64,000 bases of DNA from an uncultured bacterium (lineage in GTDB: Bacteria; Cyanobacteriota; Vampirovibrionia; Gastranaerophilales; Gastranaerophilaceae), in contig CASFXY010000005.1 of the NCBI GenBank assembly GCA_949298805.1, positions 1 through 64,000 of the forward strand, in the 5' to 3' direction. Positions 63,485-64,000 of this stretch are shown here, one piece after another (position 1 is the first letter of the stretch; each line of letters begins with the position of its first letter). A model generated the notes under the pieces. It worked only from the letters and a program-made list of their open reading frames with translations, was not told the origin of the DNA and searched no databases. The translations under genes were made by a program, and so were the position numbers.

Positions 63485-63974
63485 ATAAATTCTCCTTTTC
63501 GTGTTCATTTATTATTTTATCTATTTCATCTCTTGCTTCAAGTTTTGATGATAATTCTTTTTTTTCAATATTATACTTCTTGCAAAGCCTCTCATAATAA
63601 TACAATTGCTTTTTTGTCGGCAGCTCATGGCTCATTTTAACCTCTTTTAAAAACTCCCGTTTTCTCTTCTCATAAGCTTTTTGTGCCTGAATTAAGGGTT
63701 CTTGAGCCTTTTTATAGTCATAATATTTGCGACATTCCCTCATAAAACTCAATGCTTCGTGCCTAAAATCTTCAACCTCTAAAAACTCCTCCATAAACTC
63801 AAAATGCGGATTGTTTATTTCTAAATAATATCTTTCATCCTCTAAAAAACTGTCCAAAAGTTTCTCTATATCTACATTTGGCGACTTTTTTACATAAGCA
63901 CGCAAAAACCCACATAATGCAGATTTCTGAGTTTTTGTCATTTTTAAAAATATCTGATTTTTAATGTTATACAT
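63474..63974 (-). CDS. Helical protein with a C-terminal PTKKQ motif, unknown
   Basis: The 166-residue protein is Glu/Lys-rich and helical. It ends with HELPTKKQLYYYERLCKKYN, a short helix-turn motif of the kind found at the ends of some nucleic-acid-processing proteins. It overlaps the DUF3137 gene by 11 bases, so they are cotranscribed. The ATG at 63974 lies close to the window edge and upstream context is limited. Confidence 0.65.
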   Translation of the reverse strand: MYNIKNQIFLKMTKTQKSALCGFLRAYVKKSPNVDIEKLLDSFLEDERYYLEINNPHFEFMEEFLEVEDFRHEALSFMRECRKYYDYKKAQEPLIQAQKAYEKRKREFLKEVKMSHELPTKKQLYYYERLCKKYNIEKKELSSKLEARDEIDKIINEHEKENLYGI

Positions 63975-64000
63975 TACCTACTTTTTAAATAAGTCTTTCA

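Overview
This is an A+T-rich bacterial chromosome segment with short intergenic gaps. Shine-Dalgarno (SD) sequences precede most genes. The gene content suggests a non-photosynthetic relative of Cyanobacteria (Vampirovibrionia/Melainabacteria, gut Gastranaerophilales type). I infer this from an LdpA-like iron-sulfur protein, a secreted SLH-domain protein with a Cys/Pro-rich N-terminus, a type IV prepilin-like protein, and several lineage-specific proteins with an F-x-G motif near one end. No rRNA or marker-gene comparison could be run, so the placement is an inference.

Layout. Bases 1-1190 hold the end of an HTH gene, a complex repeat arm, tRNA-Ile(GAT) and a broken tRNA-Ile copy. Bases 1.2-10.4 kb carry a helical-repeat protein, pncC, dnaB, a 45-aa gene, an LdpA-like protein, a class A beta-lactamase-like protein, a GGDEF/HD-GYP protein, a HIT protein and speE. 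Bases 10.6-17.7 kb are the fatty-acid cluster: yceD, rpmF, plsX, fabH, fabD, fabG, acpP, fabF. A small divergent regulator pair, a probable small RNA and a helicase-nuclease follow, then a CCA-adding-enzyme gene and tmRNA (ssrA) at 23.0 kb. Downstream of tmRNA lies a second copy, inverted, of the repeat arm found next to tRNA-Ile. After it comes a very A+T-rich three-gene cassette (two DUF488 proteins and a dual-OB-like protein). Bases 26-43.6 kb are mostly accessory: paired small membrane proteins, an amidohydrolase, DUF2971, pgi, a ferredoxin-nitroreductase, DUF4145 and TPR proteins, a glucosaminidase-like protein, a PHP protein, a beta-solenoid protein, an acyl-ACP thioesterase operon and a flavin reductase-rubredoxin. 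Bases 43.7-64 kb hold a large GH24-LysM-amidase protein, tRNA-Met, a prepilin, a MATE transporter, enolase, a HEAT-like protein, a tiny hydrophobic-peptide locus, a DprA-like protein, UvrD/PcrA helicase, the SLH protein, Der, two paralogous small proteins, prmC and a DUF3137 protein.

Most notable observations. (1) At 52.58-52.85 kb a self-contained unit looks like an undescribed type I toxin-antitoxin locus: a consensus promoter, a 12-base SD, a 23-aa hydrophobic peptide, a terminator, and an opposing promoter that would make an antisense RNA over its 3' half. (2) Inverted repeat arms of about 0.4-0.5 kb follow the 3' ends of tRNA-Ile and tmRNA and bound a 23-kb segment. (3) The DUF488-DUF488-dual-OB cassette sits at the tmRNA 3' end. 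(4) At least nine genes have no SD and a -10 element 6-9 bases before the ATG, which suggests leaderless transcription. (5) An orphan promoter-hairpin-terminator unit at 18.35-18.49 kb looks like a small RNA.
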